Source: Paramacrobiotus metropolitanus
Lineage: Eukaryota > Tardigrada > Eutardigrada > Parachela > Macrobiotidae
Direction of reading: 5' to 3'
DNA: 64,000 nt
Assembly (NCBI RefSeq): GCF_019649055.1
Contig: NW_026570223.1
Location: 372,001 to 436,000 of the forward strand
The notes under the pieces were generated by a model. It saw only the letters and a program-made list of their open reading frames with translations. It made no database searches and was not told where the DNA came from. The position numbers and the translations under genes were made by a program. Within the stretch, counting starts at the first letter, position 1, and the number at the start of each line of letters is the position of its first letter. Below are positions 33,534-46,421 of this stretch, piece by piece.

Positions 33534-35069
33534 GGTCACAGCTTTCCGTAATCACAGCTTCGAATAACCTTTCACCAGAGTGCACTGGCCGATTGACAGT
33601 GAAATAAATGTAAAAATCGCTGTACTGCTGCAATATAACCAAGATTGCCGAGATTTTAATCATAATTCTCCCTTGAGCGATTACGGTAATCAAGAGGCCG
33701 CTGGTATAACCCCCGTATATGTGCCCTCAGGTGCGGCACGAGCGGATCCAATCCGCTGGCCTTGCTGCTCCTGATTGTCTAATCTCCGCCTGATTTCCGC
33801 TGCCCCGTAATTGTCCCGGATACACTCGGCTAATATTCTCCGTAGAAAAGCGGGAAACCGTGAAATTAATCCCCGGCGGCGGTAAGGATCTTCAGTGTAC
33901 TTAACGGACAAAAGTGTTTTTTCAACATGTTACCGGCATCACATGGCCCTGTGCGTTATTCCGGCACGGCATAATGGCGGATTACATTTACCGCTCCAGC
34001 AACTTCCAGCCGGAATACAATCAAGATAGCAGAGGACACTAATAATTTTCTTTATGTCTCATGAAATTCGGGAAGTTTCCCAGTGTATGCGGTGACATTA
34101 AAAACGATATTTTCTAACACTATTGACGCACTTCTTCAGAAAAAAGCTAGAGCAACATCTAAAAATAAGTAATCGGTGCCATTTGTGGGAAACTAAGATG
34201 CTTTCATGACGTCCGCGTTCGGGAAAACCGTGTCAATGATTTGAGTGGTTTTTCATCATTATGGTTAAGGATAAAATAAAGGCTAGCATTAACACCTACA
34301 GAGTACTATACGAAGAAAGTTAGCAAATAAGTACCTGTCTACCAAGGCTTTTAGTTGTTTTAACAAACCTATTGGCTTGACTGTCTGGCTTCGAACTTGG
34401 ACTACACTTAATAAATGTAATGGAGAAAATTGCATACCATGATAAACGTGCTACGGTGCCCTTTAGTATAACCTTTGAAGGCCTTGACAAGCCCTCGTGA
34501 TCTTGGTCACCCGAAGGTTATTCGTCCGCCCAAAGATTAGCCGCTGCGTAATTAAATGTGCCGCAACAGGAAGTAATGAGCGAGCTACATGTCTTAAAGG
34601 ATTATCAAAATCCGCATTTACAACATTTTGTCTCGCACACCGGAGTACGGAAACTTCATTGAAAAAACTCACGGTTGTTGACATCGTACCTGTATTACTC
34701 ACTGAGACATAACTTAATGCTTATCTTTACAGTTCTTTCCGGTTTTATGAGCTTTCTCTCAACAGATAACTCAAAATTTCAAAATCAAAATTGTGGGACA
34801 CAGAGTAGGCATATACAGCTACGCGATGCACAATTTTTTATTAGTCAATTAAAACCCTGTTATCACGAAAACAGCGACACTTTACTGCATGCCACCGAAC
34901 ACTGTAAAATTCACAGGTCGCTTGGAGACTTCGTTTTATCCGCTTAAATAACGTTGCAGCATGTAGAATTAATCGCTGAGGTTTCCTTCTGTTCTAACAG
35001 TCGCTTGGATTACCAACTGGGCAGATCATCAACTTCCGGTATAGAGATCAAATTCGTACCATTCTAATC
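33534..35069. other. Intergenic
   Basis: A minus-strand frame at 33690-33911 lacks an ATG start, and I could not attach it to any gene. Frames at 34463-34947 have no coding features. Confidence 0.35.
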
Positions 35070-35576
35070 ATGTCCGCCTCCGTCCACATCATCCTCGTCC
35101 TGTTCCTCCTCGCCCCACTAACCACCGCCGCCCCGGTCAGCGCCTCCAGCTACCTCCTGGACAAGCTCCTGGACGCCATCGTCAATCGCATCCTCAGCGG
35201 ACGCCCGGTAGAGGTCGAGGCCAATGAGAACGCCGTAATCTTCCGGCAGTCCGGTAACTGCCAGACCGAGCCCTATGCCACACCCTCCTCGCGGATTCCC
35301 CAGATTATCGAGCCGTCGGAGCAGCCAACCGCGCCGCCACCCACGACCAGTTCGACTGGCTCGCCGACATCTGGAGCGACTGGGATAACGGAGACGACAG
35401 GGACGCAATCTCCAGGAATAGCGGAGACTACCAGCCGGAATCCGTTCTGGTGGTGGGTGACCGATGAGCCCAGTGCGCCGTGGTGGTGGAACCGGGAGAC
35501 GTCGACCTCGACGCCGGCAACCAGTACGCCGACCACCACGAAGGGATGGTTTTGGTGGAGTAAGGCGCCGGCTTAA
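35070..35576 (+). CDS. Secreted Pro/Thr-rich protein with Trp clusters (168 aa)
   Basis: Single exon with strongly G/C-ending codons, unlike the surrounding DNA. A signal peptide (ASVHIILVLFLLAPLTTAA) is followed by a helical segment (SYLLDKLLDAIVNRIL). Then come a Pro/Ser/Thr-rich region of about 90 residues suited to O-glycosylation and three aromatic clusters near the end: FWWWV, APWWWN and GWFWW. No cysteine pairs or known domain. A mucin-like or adhesive extracellular protein is an inference from composition. Confidence 0.72.
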   Translation: MSASVHIILVLFLLAPLTTAAPVSASSYLLDKLLDAIVNRILSGRPVEVEANENAVIFRQSGNCQTEPYATPSSRIPQIIEPSEQPTAPPPTTSSTGSPTSGATGITETTGTQSPGIAETTSRNPFWWWVTDEPSAPWWWNRETSTSTPATSTPTTTKGWFWWSKAPA

Positions 35577-37501
35577 TTTAACACACCGGCTCTTTTGAAA
35601 CCAGCTGCATTTCAATTTACAATTTTATCTCTGGCATATAGAACATAGAGCAAAATGTCGCAGAGTACAACGGACTACAAAAATCGGTTAACGCCGGACC
35701 ACGGTTCGTTTACAGCCTCTCTTATCAAGCCGCGAAATCGGCTGCACCCGCAAAACCGGTCTTAGCGTCAACCGACTTTTGTCGCTCATTCTGTAAAATT
35801 TAAACCCTGAAATATGATAGTGGTGTTTATTTTCTGGGCTTCTGTAGATGTTTAATGCTTGTTTGTATCATATAATTTTGTTAATTCGTCTTGGTACTTT
35901 AATGGAATTTTGGAGCCAGCCAATAGCCGCTTGAAGTCATGTTTATTCTGTATTTAGTTCACTATATTCTAAACATTTATTGTGAGTTAATACAATAAAG
36001 CTGCTTGTGGCATCCGCCTGGCGTTGTTGACAATTTGACAAACATCCAGCTAGCGTTCTTACACTGACACAATCCGTTTTGATGTATCGTCAAAGAACGC
36101 TTTTAGCCCGGTGTATTTACCCATACACTTTGTCCCATAATATTTATGGACGTTGCGGACCAGTATGACTGTGTATGCGTGTCAACGACACCAGTAACCG
36201 CATTATATACCCGGCATCCGCTGCTTGACTACTTGAAGTAACAGGGAACACTTCAGTGTTGAAGATGAATTACATTTGCGTGTAGTGTGGTCCGGGCGGC
36301 CAGCAGAAATATAACTCCAGCCTGTTGACTTAAGCATTTATAAGAGAGCACTGTAAAGTTGCCAACCGGTACTCCTGTGCCTGATTTGAGTACAATCGAA
36401 GGACGTATTTTTCAGGAGATACGTAGTGCTAGTTATGTGTGTTAGAATGCCGGTGTGTATGTGTGGCTACAACCCGCCTCAACGCTTAGGGAACGTATCG
36501 ATTTACAAGGGATGCCGGCTTAGCGGGGATTAGCGTGCCCACGGTCAGCTGTGCGCTAAACTATCGCAAATCGGCATCGTGCATCTTTTATGTCATACGA
36601 GCATCATTGAAAATAAGCCAGATTTTTCTAACACTCTTCGTTGTTATTTGTGAAGCAAACAGAAAATACTGAGCACGGCAGAACAAAAATAAACTACAAT
36701 ATAAAGGAATAAACATAAAATAAATGGAAATATGCACGCACAGATAAAAAATTAGAAAATTTAATAAATTAAATTTAGATATAAGAAAATCCCGACTGGA
36801 AAAACCGTGTACCAAGCAAGGCACAAGTTTACAATATACCGGCATTCCAGTTAAACCGGGAAATCTAAGCTAACAATGGCAAGAAAATTGAGTATCCTTA
36901 CGTAAGAAAACTCAGTGGCGATACTTTTATTATAAAGTGTCATATTATCATTCTTCCGCCGACTGAGTCATCAAATTTCATTAGAAAAAAATATAGGCTA
37001 ATGCGAGACAAAGTATAGGGGCTTTTACACTACCATCCAATTACGCCCCGTAAAGCTTTTAAGGCAGCCCCGAGCCGGTATTGAAAAATGGGGGATGCTG
37101 CACACAAGCGGGAAAACGCGGATAAAATCGATCATCATACACCATCCCACACATAGGCCCATCCGACTGTAGCATCGATCGGATCCGGAGAATAAGAGAA
37201 CAAATGATTGATTCTCGATCCCGGCGCTGTATATATGTAGATCTGGCACACAACACTCCGCCTCCACACCCGGGCTGCCTGTGTATATGCCGCTAACACA
37301 ACGCGCAGCTGCATCAGCACACACAACCGGTTAGAATGGATCCCATTCACACAGCAGCTCCGCACAGTCCCGTGCCGTGGCCTGAGCAGTGAACAAATAC
37401 ACTTTTGGCTTTTAGAGTACTTTGGGTGCCACAACATGTGTCTAGTTGTGCATCGCTAATCAAGTGTCCGCCGTGCGCGCGCCATACCTTTCCAGCGGGA
37501 G
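35577..37501. other. Intergenic
   Basis: Contains a possible poly(A) signal (AATAAAG near 35993). The sequence just before 37502 has an acceptor-like TTTCCAG, so the MAGUK gene may have an upstream 5' exon here. Confidence 0.35.
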
Positions 37502-40500
37502 ATGGACGAGGAGGTCATCCGGCGGATGGTGGCCAGCTTCTCCCGGCAGGATCTGGCCCGGCAACGGCCGGGATCGGCGATGCTGGCGGAGGCCAAGGAG
37601 CCGGTGAATTACAATGTGGTGGATCTGGTTTGTGAAGTGATTACCGATCTGGAGATTCGCGGAGAGGATGGGGATAGTGTGGAGCGGCAGGAGAGGAAGC
37701 AGGATGTGGATATACAGGAGCTGACGGAGATTCTCTATAGTCCAGATTTTCAGGTATACACATAACTAACTGAAGACTGATACCATATGTACGTTACGTT
37801 TTAATGGTTGTAATCTCTGGAATTTTCGTAACCCGAAGAACATAAGCGAGCCTACGATATTTTCATGTTGAGTGGCAGTCTCGACGATTTTGTTTTCGGC
37901 TGGCTGTCTGGTATAAGTTTTAATTAGGAGTTAGGTAAAATAATGGTTTAGTTTACCGGTATTTCGAATTCATGAATGATATTGTTTGTAGGAAGTGCAA
38001 GCACCCACTGTTAGTTTGTATAACACAAATATTTGTGAAATATTTATTAGGCCTTGATGGAAAGCCACGATATGGTAGCCAATAAAACCTTTGAGCCGGC
38101 GTTCATGGAGAATTTGGCGGAGTCGTTCGAGCAGGAAGTGTGTCCGTTCCCCGGACCGGATTCCGTGGAGAGTGTGGTGTACGACGGAGCACTGATGAAT
38201 ATCAACGGAACACCGACTAGCTCCATGCCGGCCAGTACCCCCATGTTCGAGATCAGTGGCGAGGATTCGGCGGTCAAGGTGGTGGGAATACGGCGTGGTC
38301 GCAACTCTAACCTGGTAAAAAAAGCATACGCGGTAGCGAAATAACACGAGTGGTTTTGTCTTACTAATATGGGGCAAAAAAATGCATATATCAGGCTTAT
38401 GAAGTATCCAACAGTAACTTGAATTTATTAAGTTACATTTATTTTTGTCAGTATGTACATCAGGGCCGACAGTTCCAGTAACTTATTACTATGAAAACAT
38501 TCAAAACATTCAGCAGTTTTCATTCGAAACAAATGCACCAACGATAAGGAAATCGATCAAATCGATTAGCTAGTAATACGAGTAGTTTACTCGTTAATAT
38601 TAGATAACCGATTGCCTGATTGCATTAGTCGCAATTCGCAATGCACATGGACGATACGTAACTGTAACAACATTATTTAAGTAGGATCCGTACAAGCGCT
38701 TCATTTTAATTCAGAACAACCGACGGTTGAATGAAAACTATGTATCACGACTTAAGATCAATGGTTTTTCGATAAGTACTGTACTTAAAGCTTGACTTCA
38801 ATTACAGAGTTAACGTAAGGCAGGCGTATTGATGCTGAATATGAATAAAAATTATATGTCAACTATTCTCAACTGATTTTTTACTGGGATTTTTTTACTC
38901 GTTTTCTGCAGCAAGGCATGACGGTCCGTGTGGACGACAACCAGTTGGTCGTGGCCCGCATTTTAGTTGGCAGCCCGGTAGATAAACAAGGTAATTAAAT
39001 TAACCTACCCATGCTTCGCGTGCCGGCCGCACAGATACACTGAATTCAAGCCCTCTTTCTTACTCAACGGTTAACAAATACTCCGGGGATATATAGGTCT
39101 CTTACACGTGGGTGACATCATCAAAGAAGTCAACGGGCATCCGGTGCAGTCGTGCGAAGCCTTCCAGCAGGCCGTCCTGGCGCAGACCGACACGGTAATC
39201 ATCCGCATTATCCCGGCCCTGCACTTACATCCGGCCACGACAACGGCTTCCGGTCAAATACAGCCTGTAAGGTCTTTATTAAACGGCGCTCTATATAAAA
39301 TGACAGGGGCCCATTAGTCGTCACTAAATAGCTGGCGTTCCCTATTGATTGATATGTGATTTTTACAGACCTACCTCAAGGCCTACTTTAACTACGAGCC
39401 AAGCAGTGATCCGCTGCTGCCAGCCGCTGAAGCGCTGGGTTTACCATTTGGCAAGGGAGATATATTGGAGATTTTGAATGTGGACGAGGAAGCGTTTTGG
39501 CAGGTACTTAATACGAGTAGTAACAACAAAATGTGTCTTATAAACCATGCATAAAACTATTAATTTTCTTGGTACTGTGATATTTTTACTTAAGAAGCGT
39601 CACCTACACGTTTCGAAGATCCCAGAATAATGGAAAATTCCTCGGCCTTTACACTGTTTATATGCTAAGTCGGGTTCAGCGTTAAAGAATGTTTTCGCTA
39701 TTTATAGGCAGTTTCATTGCTTCGGCCCTTGGTTTTTGTTCTTCGTATGTTGAATTCGTTTTTCATTAGCCCAACTGTTTGCTGCAAAAATAAGTATTTA
39801 AAAGTTGTTCGACATAAAAAGTTTCTGTACGAGTATTATATCTACATACACTAACTTCGAACTTAAAATCATCATGAATTTAAAAAACAAACGTATCAAC
39901 ACAAGTCTTCTCTGTAGAATCTGCGTTACGGCAAATCGCGCGAAAACGATTAAGTAAAGTCAGCGTAATTAACATGGTTAGATATGCCTTTGAGAATTCT
40001 TTAATTACAGGCTCGCCATCTGAACGATACCGGCTCGGCCAAACTGATCCCCTCACCGGCAATGCAGGAGCAACGCAACGCCGCATCCCGCGCCCAACCC
40101 CGGCATTGCTGGCCGCGCCTGCGTAATCCGTTTCGTATGCTGCGCAAGCACCGCATCCTGTACGGCGACCGGCCCAACTGGATAGGTACGAGACGCTGTT
40201 ACAAACCTCTAAGCGACCCCGTTCGATAATTGTTTAGTCAGGGCCAGCGCGAGCGGAAATTACTAGGCAGCGTTATATAAGGACGCTCTGGCGCGGTGGT
40301 CTCATGGGACGATACAAAGCAGGCAGTTAAAAATACGCATTCAATACGCCGTAATTCACGTAACTTACGGGCGGGATTGATAACTGTGCTCTGACGTTTG
40401 ATATTTATCTCTTGCACTCGATAGAGATCGATCGGCATGAGCTGCTGCCGTACGAGGAAGTGATGCGCCTCCCGGCATTCCAGCGCAAGACGCTCGTGCT

Positions 40501-41937
40501 AATTGGCCCATTGGGTAACGCGCGCCGGCAGTTGTTGTCCAGAATGCTCAAAACCTTTCCTGATCGCTATGGATATCCCATTCCACGTAAGGGCCTTTAA
40601 TATACGTACATTTTTCTAAATGATTAGGAATAGTGGTTTGCGAAATTACGACATGAACCCAGTACTCAAGATTTTGATACGAGTACTTATGTTTTGTGTT
40701 GCAACGATTTTTTCAAGCGCCTTTACTGGCAAAACGCTAAACATCAACTTGAATTTTTAGTGAAATTCGGTCAAATAATTATGTTCCTGCATGAAACACC
40801 AGTATTATTTTTCATGGGTGCTGAGTTCCGCTGTCTGTCGTGTGTAGCCAATGAACTCGCCTGTTATATTCAGTTTTGATGAGAACAGCAGCAAAGCTGC
40901 ACGATATTGGCTGAGATCATTGATTCCAATGAGGAGATGACAAAAACATGCATCAGATGCTAACGAGTATCAATAAAATGAATATGATAATAGCTTACTT
41001 CAAACCAGTAAAAACTGCTCGTCAATTATTACAGTATTATACTGTATCTGTAGTACAAGAACATAGCTGGACTTGGAGAAAAATGTATGGTTATAAATTA
41101 TTGTTGCTTCTGAAATGCGCTTTAAAACGTGGCTGGGCAACATACCAAATTATCATGTACAGAATTTGGCGCTCATATGTTATTGATTCTAGGTACATCG
41201 CGGCCGTCGCGACCAAACGAAATCAACGGTCGGCAGTATTATTTCTGCACAGTGGAGGAGATGAAGCGCGACATTGGCGCCAATCAGTACGCCGAATTCG
41301 GCATGTACAACGGGCATTACTACGGTACCAAACTGGACTCCATCCGACTGATTATCCTCAACGGAAAGACGTGCATCCTGGATTGTGGACCACAGGTGTG
41401 GCTTGTACGATATATTTCTTAATGATTTCATGCTGAAATGACTTTTGCACGCAGTGCCTTAAACTCTTACGCAACAAAGAGTTTCTTCCCTATGTCGTCT
41501 TCGTAACCCATGCGGATTTTGCTGAACCGGTCGGCCACCGGGATGATATCGCCAATGGCACACTGGCCAGAACGCCGCGCAGACAAAGCCGTAGCTTAAC
41601 AATCGATAACCTAAAATCCCATGTCAATTCACAGGTGATTACGGCAGCAACATTCGACTCAGTATAAAAAATTCCTTAAACCTGAAATTTACTAATAACT
41701 TGTAAAATAACAAAAAAAATGTTGACCTTTGGGCTAAATTATATTTTTTCCCAGAACCATGTAACGGAGAATCTGGATCTGGAGGATGAAGCCAAGCTCC
41801 TGCTGGACACCTACGAACCGCTCGTGGATTTGATATTAGACCAAGAAGATTTGGAAAGTGCTTTTGAGCAGCTGCTGCGCGGATTAACTGCCGCCGAGCT
41901 AGAAGATCAATGGGTCCCGGTGTCGTGGATTTACTAG
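37502..41937 (+). CDS. vari: Varicose/MPP2/MPP6-like MAGUK scaffold (10 exons, about 600 aa)
   Basis: Exons 37502-37753, 38051-38314, 38912-38990, 39097-39266, 39369-39503, 40011-40185, 40425-40586, 41193-41395, 41455-41634 and 41755-41937 join in phase to 601 codons. Domains in order: L27 (about residues 30-110), PDZ (VVGIRR...LHVGDIIKEVNGHPV), SH3 (KAYFNYEP...DILEILN), HOOK region, and a guanylate-kinase-like domain (RKTLVLIG...YYFCTVEEM...YGTKLDSIR...CILDCGPQ) ending in WVPVSWIY, the family's usual terminus. LLHVGDIIKEVNG and the end motif are closest to MPP2/MPP6 and fly Varicose, which scaffold septate-type junctions at the membrane. The kinase P-loop reads GPLGNARR and lacks the catalytic lysine, as in its inactive relatives. 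The start is the first ATG after an acceptor-like site, so an extra 5' exon is possible. Confidence 0.9.
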
Positions 41938-42404
41938 ACAACCAAATTATTGTTAATAGCGTAATTATTTGTATGAAGATTGTAACCGATTACTGCTGAT
42001 GGCGTTAGTCTTCTAATCGATCTGTGCCATGTACTCAAGAGCCGAGTGTACAACACGATGATACGAAACAATATAGAATTATTATCCAGAAAATGGCGAT
42101 TAACTAAATGTTATGACGGTCGGTTAAGTCCATCACAAATGCTAATCAGGTAAATGCAAAGCCGAAGATAGACAAGCCTAACCGAAGAAATGATGATGCA
42201 TGCTCCATATCTTAGAAATTATCGCATAAGGAGGATAATCATGCGCATAATCTAATCAGTACATTTCCATAATAATACCCATTGTTTCGATTACCCAAAA
42301 TCGCGTCGGCCGGGTTTTTAAACTCTTACATCTCGTCATTTTGAAGACCAACTAAAGGGCAGCTGCCGTTCCAGTTACTTGAAGGTAGATTTTGGTGAAA
42401 CACC
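41938..42404. other. Intergenic between MAGUK and MAM genes
   Basis: Short same-strand spacer that should contain the MAGUK 3' end and the MAM gene promoter. No clear elements seen. Confidence 0.35.
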
Positions 42405-45400
42405 ATGAAATCAAAAACTGCGATTGGGTTACCATTTCGGCTGGGTTTCGCACTTGGTAAGTCAGATTAATGGTTTAATCGAAGCAGAATTCAAATGGTA
42501 TGCGTAGTACTCTGCTGCAAAACCTAATTCCAGGACGACAAAACCAACCCGCTGAGCCAACGGGCTGACAGTTTATACAACATAATTATAAATTTTAACT
42601 GCAGTGTTGTGCGTTGTGGTTCCCCGAAAAGTTGAAGCCGCCGTTACCTGTCAGTTTGACCAGGATTTTTGCGGTTGGACACCGACACCGCGAGGAATAT
42701 GGCAGACAACAACACAGACACTCTCCCCCAGTGTGAAACCACCATCTGGTAACCGCAAGCTTTTCAGCTCACCCAAAACTGTTTTGCAGTGCGCACTTCT
42801 GTATACCGTTTGAATGATAAGAAATATGCCACTAGGCTCCATTGGAATGGCACTAGCGAGCAGTCCCACTGACGGTTGGGCGGACCTGACCTCGGAAGAG
42901 ATCGCTTCGCTGCCATTCACCACGCTTTTCTCCTTCAAAGTCATGCAGCAGATGTTTGCGTTGTCCAATAATAATCCCTACATTCTGGTATACATTGTTC
43001 CCACCGACGGGTCCGAAGAAGTTCTTATCTACTCCAAACGCGACCAATTTACGTGGTCGGAGAATATCGTCCTAACTTTGCAGCCACGCAATCGCTTTCG
43101 GGTGCGTTTTACCACCACGATTCAACAAGTTATAATGACTGTTGCCCATGTAATGTGTTCTCTAGATTAGATTTCGATTGCGAACTGGTAACGGAAAAGT
43201 TTATGCTGCAGTGGCTGGCATTGTCCTTAATAGGGAAGGTAAGATCACAAGTAACAACTACAGATAACTGCCAGCGGGAAACGTATTTTCTACTATCGCT
43301 AATTTATATGATGGTACTTTTGCATACCAAATTTAATTATATCGCTGAAACTTGAAAGTATATTTTACATGCTTTTACTATCAGGTTTAATCATTCTTCC
43401 AACAACTCCAACCGATCCCCCAACGACAACACTACAGTCCAGTTCTCTCGATCGTTTGGTGTCTTGTACATTTCGCTCCGGTATGTGCGCTTGGCAAAAC
43501 TCAGAGGACTGTGGCCAACTACAGTGGAATCTCGAACACGGGATGAGTATCGGACTGGGATTACCCGGTGCCCCGGAAGCTTCTTCCGGTACGAAATTTT
43601 ACTACCAAATTCTGTAAATTCTGTAACCAGTTACTTATGGAATATTTTACCAGACGATTCTTTCGCCATGGCTCGGGGTGTCGCCAGCCAAGCCGACGTC
43701 GTCACGGCGTGCTTGCAGTCGCCGTCTTTCCAATCAAGCGACCCAAGCGAGCTGAGTTTTTGGTACAACATCGGCTCCTATGATTTCACCAGCCACCAAA
43801 CAAAACTCCGAATGGTTGCCGGTACCGAAACACTGGGATTAACGAGTACTGGCGATTTGTGGGAACAAGCACATGTCACCATTCCAGCTTCGGCAGAGCA
43901 GGTAACCGTGGGAATCATGACGATGTTTCGACATCTTTATTCAGCACAATATGACGCTGTAAACCGTTGTAATTATTGGGATTAGTTGAGGTTTGCCGCT
44001 GACTTAGAAGGAAACGATTACGTTGCAATCGATGAAGTACTGTGGAATGGAGACGAGAATGGTAAGTGTAAGATTGTCGTGCAAGCCACCGGAAAAAATG
44101 GCGAGCACAACTGTTTAAGTTTGTTGTAGGTTCGCCGGTTGTTTTTCCAACGACATCCGATATTGTACCTAGCGCGGCTCCCACCACAACGGCAGGTCCT
44201 ACGACACCAATGGTTTTGCCAGATAATCTTCTTAGCTGTGATTTTGCCGATGATTTGTGTGGATGGACAACTGAGACCGACGAAGACTTCCAGTGGAATC
44301 GAACCAATCTCATTCAGGCTGCGCCGCGACCAATCAGCGGAGTGGCTAGTACCGATGGTATGACGACTGCCTGTATCTGTATATAATCAGTAATGTGACG
44401 TTACAAAGATCTTTTTTAGGAGTTTTTTTATTTGCGCAAGGGAATATGAAAACTGTCGCAGAACGCGCCCATTTGGTATCATCGCCCATAACACTGCGTC
44501 AGCGGGCTATATTACGCTTCTATGTGTTTAACACGGCACCAATGGGCGACGGCGTTTATGTCACATTAAATTTCGCTGATGGGCAACAAACTACCATAAT
44601 GCGAGATATTGTCAATGGGTTTAACCGATGGATTGTTAAGAATGTTGTACTCGACATTCTGGACCGGGAATTCAGCGTAAGTCTCACCAATGCATTTTAT
44701 TTCGATTGTACCTGCACGTCATCACGGGCGCTAGAGTCTGAAACTAACTCAGGAATGTAATTATCAAAATTTATACAAGTTTTTCGAGCGGCAGATTGTT
44801 ATTGGAGCTGGCGTAATGAGTATCCGCCGTTTCGGATTGGACCAGATAGCCTTGCTTCCAGAAGGGGACGTGGAGTACGGTAGCCAACCGATACGGCTAA
44901 CAACCACCCCGCGGACGACGACACCGCGCACTACCACCACACCACGTCCAGCGGTGACGGATGAGCATGTCACCTGTTCATTTAATTTCGACACGTGCGG
45001 CTGGCGGACACATCCTTCTTCCGAGGGCCATTGGAACCGCACGGAGGATGCCGGCGTGGCGAACCTGCCGGCGACCGCTTCGCATCAAGTTGCCGGTAAA
45101 AAACGTTTTCCACTTTCGCTAGTTTGCGTCATGACAACTCAGATCGTACTGTTTTAGTTGGGTTGCCTAAATGCTTTTGCAGATGCTTGGTTTGTGGCAT
45201 TTCGGGGCAGCTCTGCCTCCGATCTGACGCAAGGTCTTTTGGAATCTCAGCAGTTCGATAATCGGCGTCCGCGAAATTTGACCTTTTGGTACTACAAACG
45301 CGGAACCGGCAGCGGGGTATCGTATCTCGGTCTGCGGGTAGCTGACGCCACTGGACAGCAAGGTATCAATATCTGGCGCCACCAGGGGTCGCCTAATCCA

Positions 45401-45611
45401 ACCTGGCAACAAACCACACTGACTATCACCGACACCGGGAAGATATCGGTTAGTTGTCAATCAGTCACCGGATTAAGGAAGTTCAATGGAATAATTGTAT
45501 GTTTAGTTGGTCTTCTACTGTGGCGCCACAAATTATATCGTATGCGGTGTTGATGAAATCTACCTGGATGGCGAAGATGAACTAGACATCTCGGCGTTTC
45601 CCGACGACTAA
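42405..45611 (+). CDS. Secreted protein with four MAM domains (12 exons, 753 aa)
   Basis: Exons 42405-42456, 42605-42748, 42836-43128, 43166-43238, 43385-43588, 43654-43901, 43986-44061, 44130-44357, 44420-44676, 44780-45095, 45183-45448 and 45507-45611 join in phase to 754 codons. After a signal peptide come four MAM domains, each opening C-F---FC-W (CQFDQDFCGW, CTFRSGMCAW, CDFADDLCGW, CSFNFDTCGW). Each closes with a segment such as DYVAIDEVLWNGDEN, although the first two pairs of strands are quite diverged. Thr/Pro linkers (TTTPRTTTPRTTTTPRP) separate domains. Each domain is cut at equivalent places with repeating phase 1, 1, 0 introns, which shows internal duplication. MAM domains mediate adhesion. 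There is no transmembrane segment or enzyme domain, so the product is probably secreted. Confidence 0.85.
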
Positions 45612-45718
45612 TTACTGCTTTCGATAGAAATACATTTTAACTGCACATAATGGCTTTTTGCCACTAAAATACTGCTGTTGTCGCTAAAATACGTTTTGCT
45701 GAGAGTTGTTCCATTGGT

Positions 45719-45931
45719 TCATAGCTTTGTTATCAAGTTAACCGATGACGTTACCATTGCTAAGCCGACGACTCCTCCCTCTCCTTCTGCATAGCGCATT
45801 GGTTGTCCAACCGGGCCGCTGTCGGCGCTTTGATGGCTGGCGGTAGCACCCGCTTTGTTAGCGTCTTTGTCAGCCGCTTTCTGCACATTTTGTGACGCAG
45901 TACGCTCGCTATCCGTCTTGCGTTTGTTCAT
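45719..45931 (-). CDS. Small polar protein, hypothetical (70 aa)
   Basis: An ATG-initiated frame with a good context (GAAGAATG), basic and Ala/Lys/Gln-rich at the start (NKRKTDSERTASQNVQKAAD) and Gly/Val-rich at the end. It lies divergently from the BTB-BACK gene. No signal peptide or domain, so it could be a chance frame. Confidence 0.3.
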   Translation of the reverse strand: MNKRKTDSERTASQNVQKAADKDANKAGATASHQSADSGPVGQPMRYAEGEGGVVGLAMVTSSVNLITKL

Positions 45932-46421
45932 TCTTCGGCAGCCTCACGAGTTCTCATTTACGCATTTATTCGCTTCTCGATTACGACGATTGGTCTATAC
46001 ATAGACAAATTTTTTCCCACCTGCCGTGGACATGTTGTCTTTTGCTTGTTGTTTTGCTTCCACTGAATCAAAATAAGGGGGTTATCTGTGCGGCTGGAGC
46101 GATCAGCGGTGCTTGACGCATTCGCGTTCACGCATTTTATTCGTGCTTCCGGTTAGCAGCTTCTCCAGTTTCCCCCACACGGCGGACGAGACGTAGAACA
46201 TTAACAGCCTGTTAACAACAGGAGTTTATCTTCAAAAGGAAGAGTACGGGTAGGGTTTTGATTTTTGAGCAGAAATTGGCAGTCGCGACAGGTCCGGTGT
46301 GTTAAAGGCTTAAGGCTTATACTTCGTTGCGACTTTATTTGTCTGTGCCAAACTTGGTACCTCTGCATTTCAACGGCTATATGACCATATCACCCAGTCC
46401 CTGCTTACTGGTACTGCCATT
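45932..46421. other. Upstream region of the BTB-BACK gene
   Basis: Probable 5' flank of the BTB-BACK gene. No clear TATA box or repeat. Confidence 0.35.

Noticed and set aside
33690-33911. 73-codon minus-strand frame with a basic helical look
   Set aside because: No ATG and no exon that can be attached; kept out of the gene list.
35118-35615. 165-codon minus-strand frame
   Set aside because: Antisense shadow of the Trp-cluster protein; Arg-rich composition results from reading Pro/Thr codons backwards.
42749-42835. Apparent frameshift in the first MAM domain (stop before LGSIGMAL)
   Set aside because: An 87 bp GT-AG intron (42749-42835) joins PPSG to SIGMAL in phase, so no break is needed.
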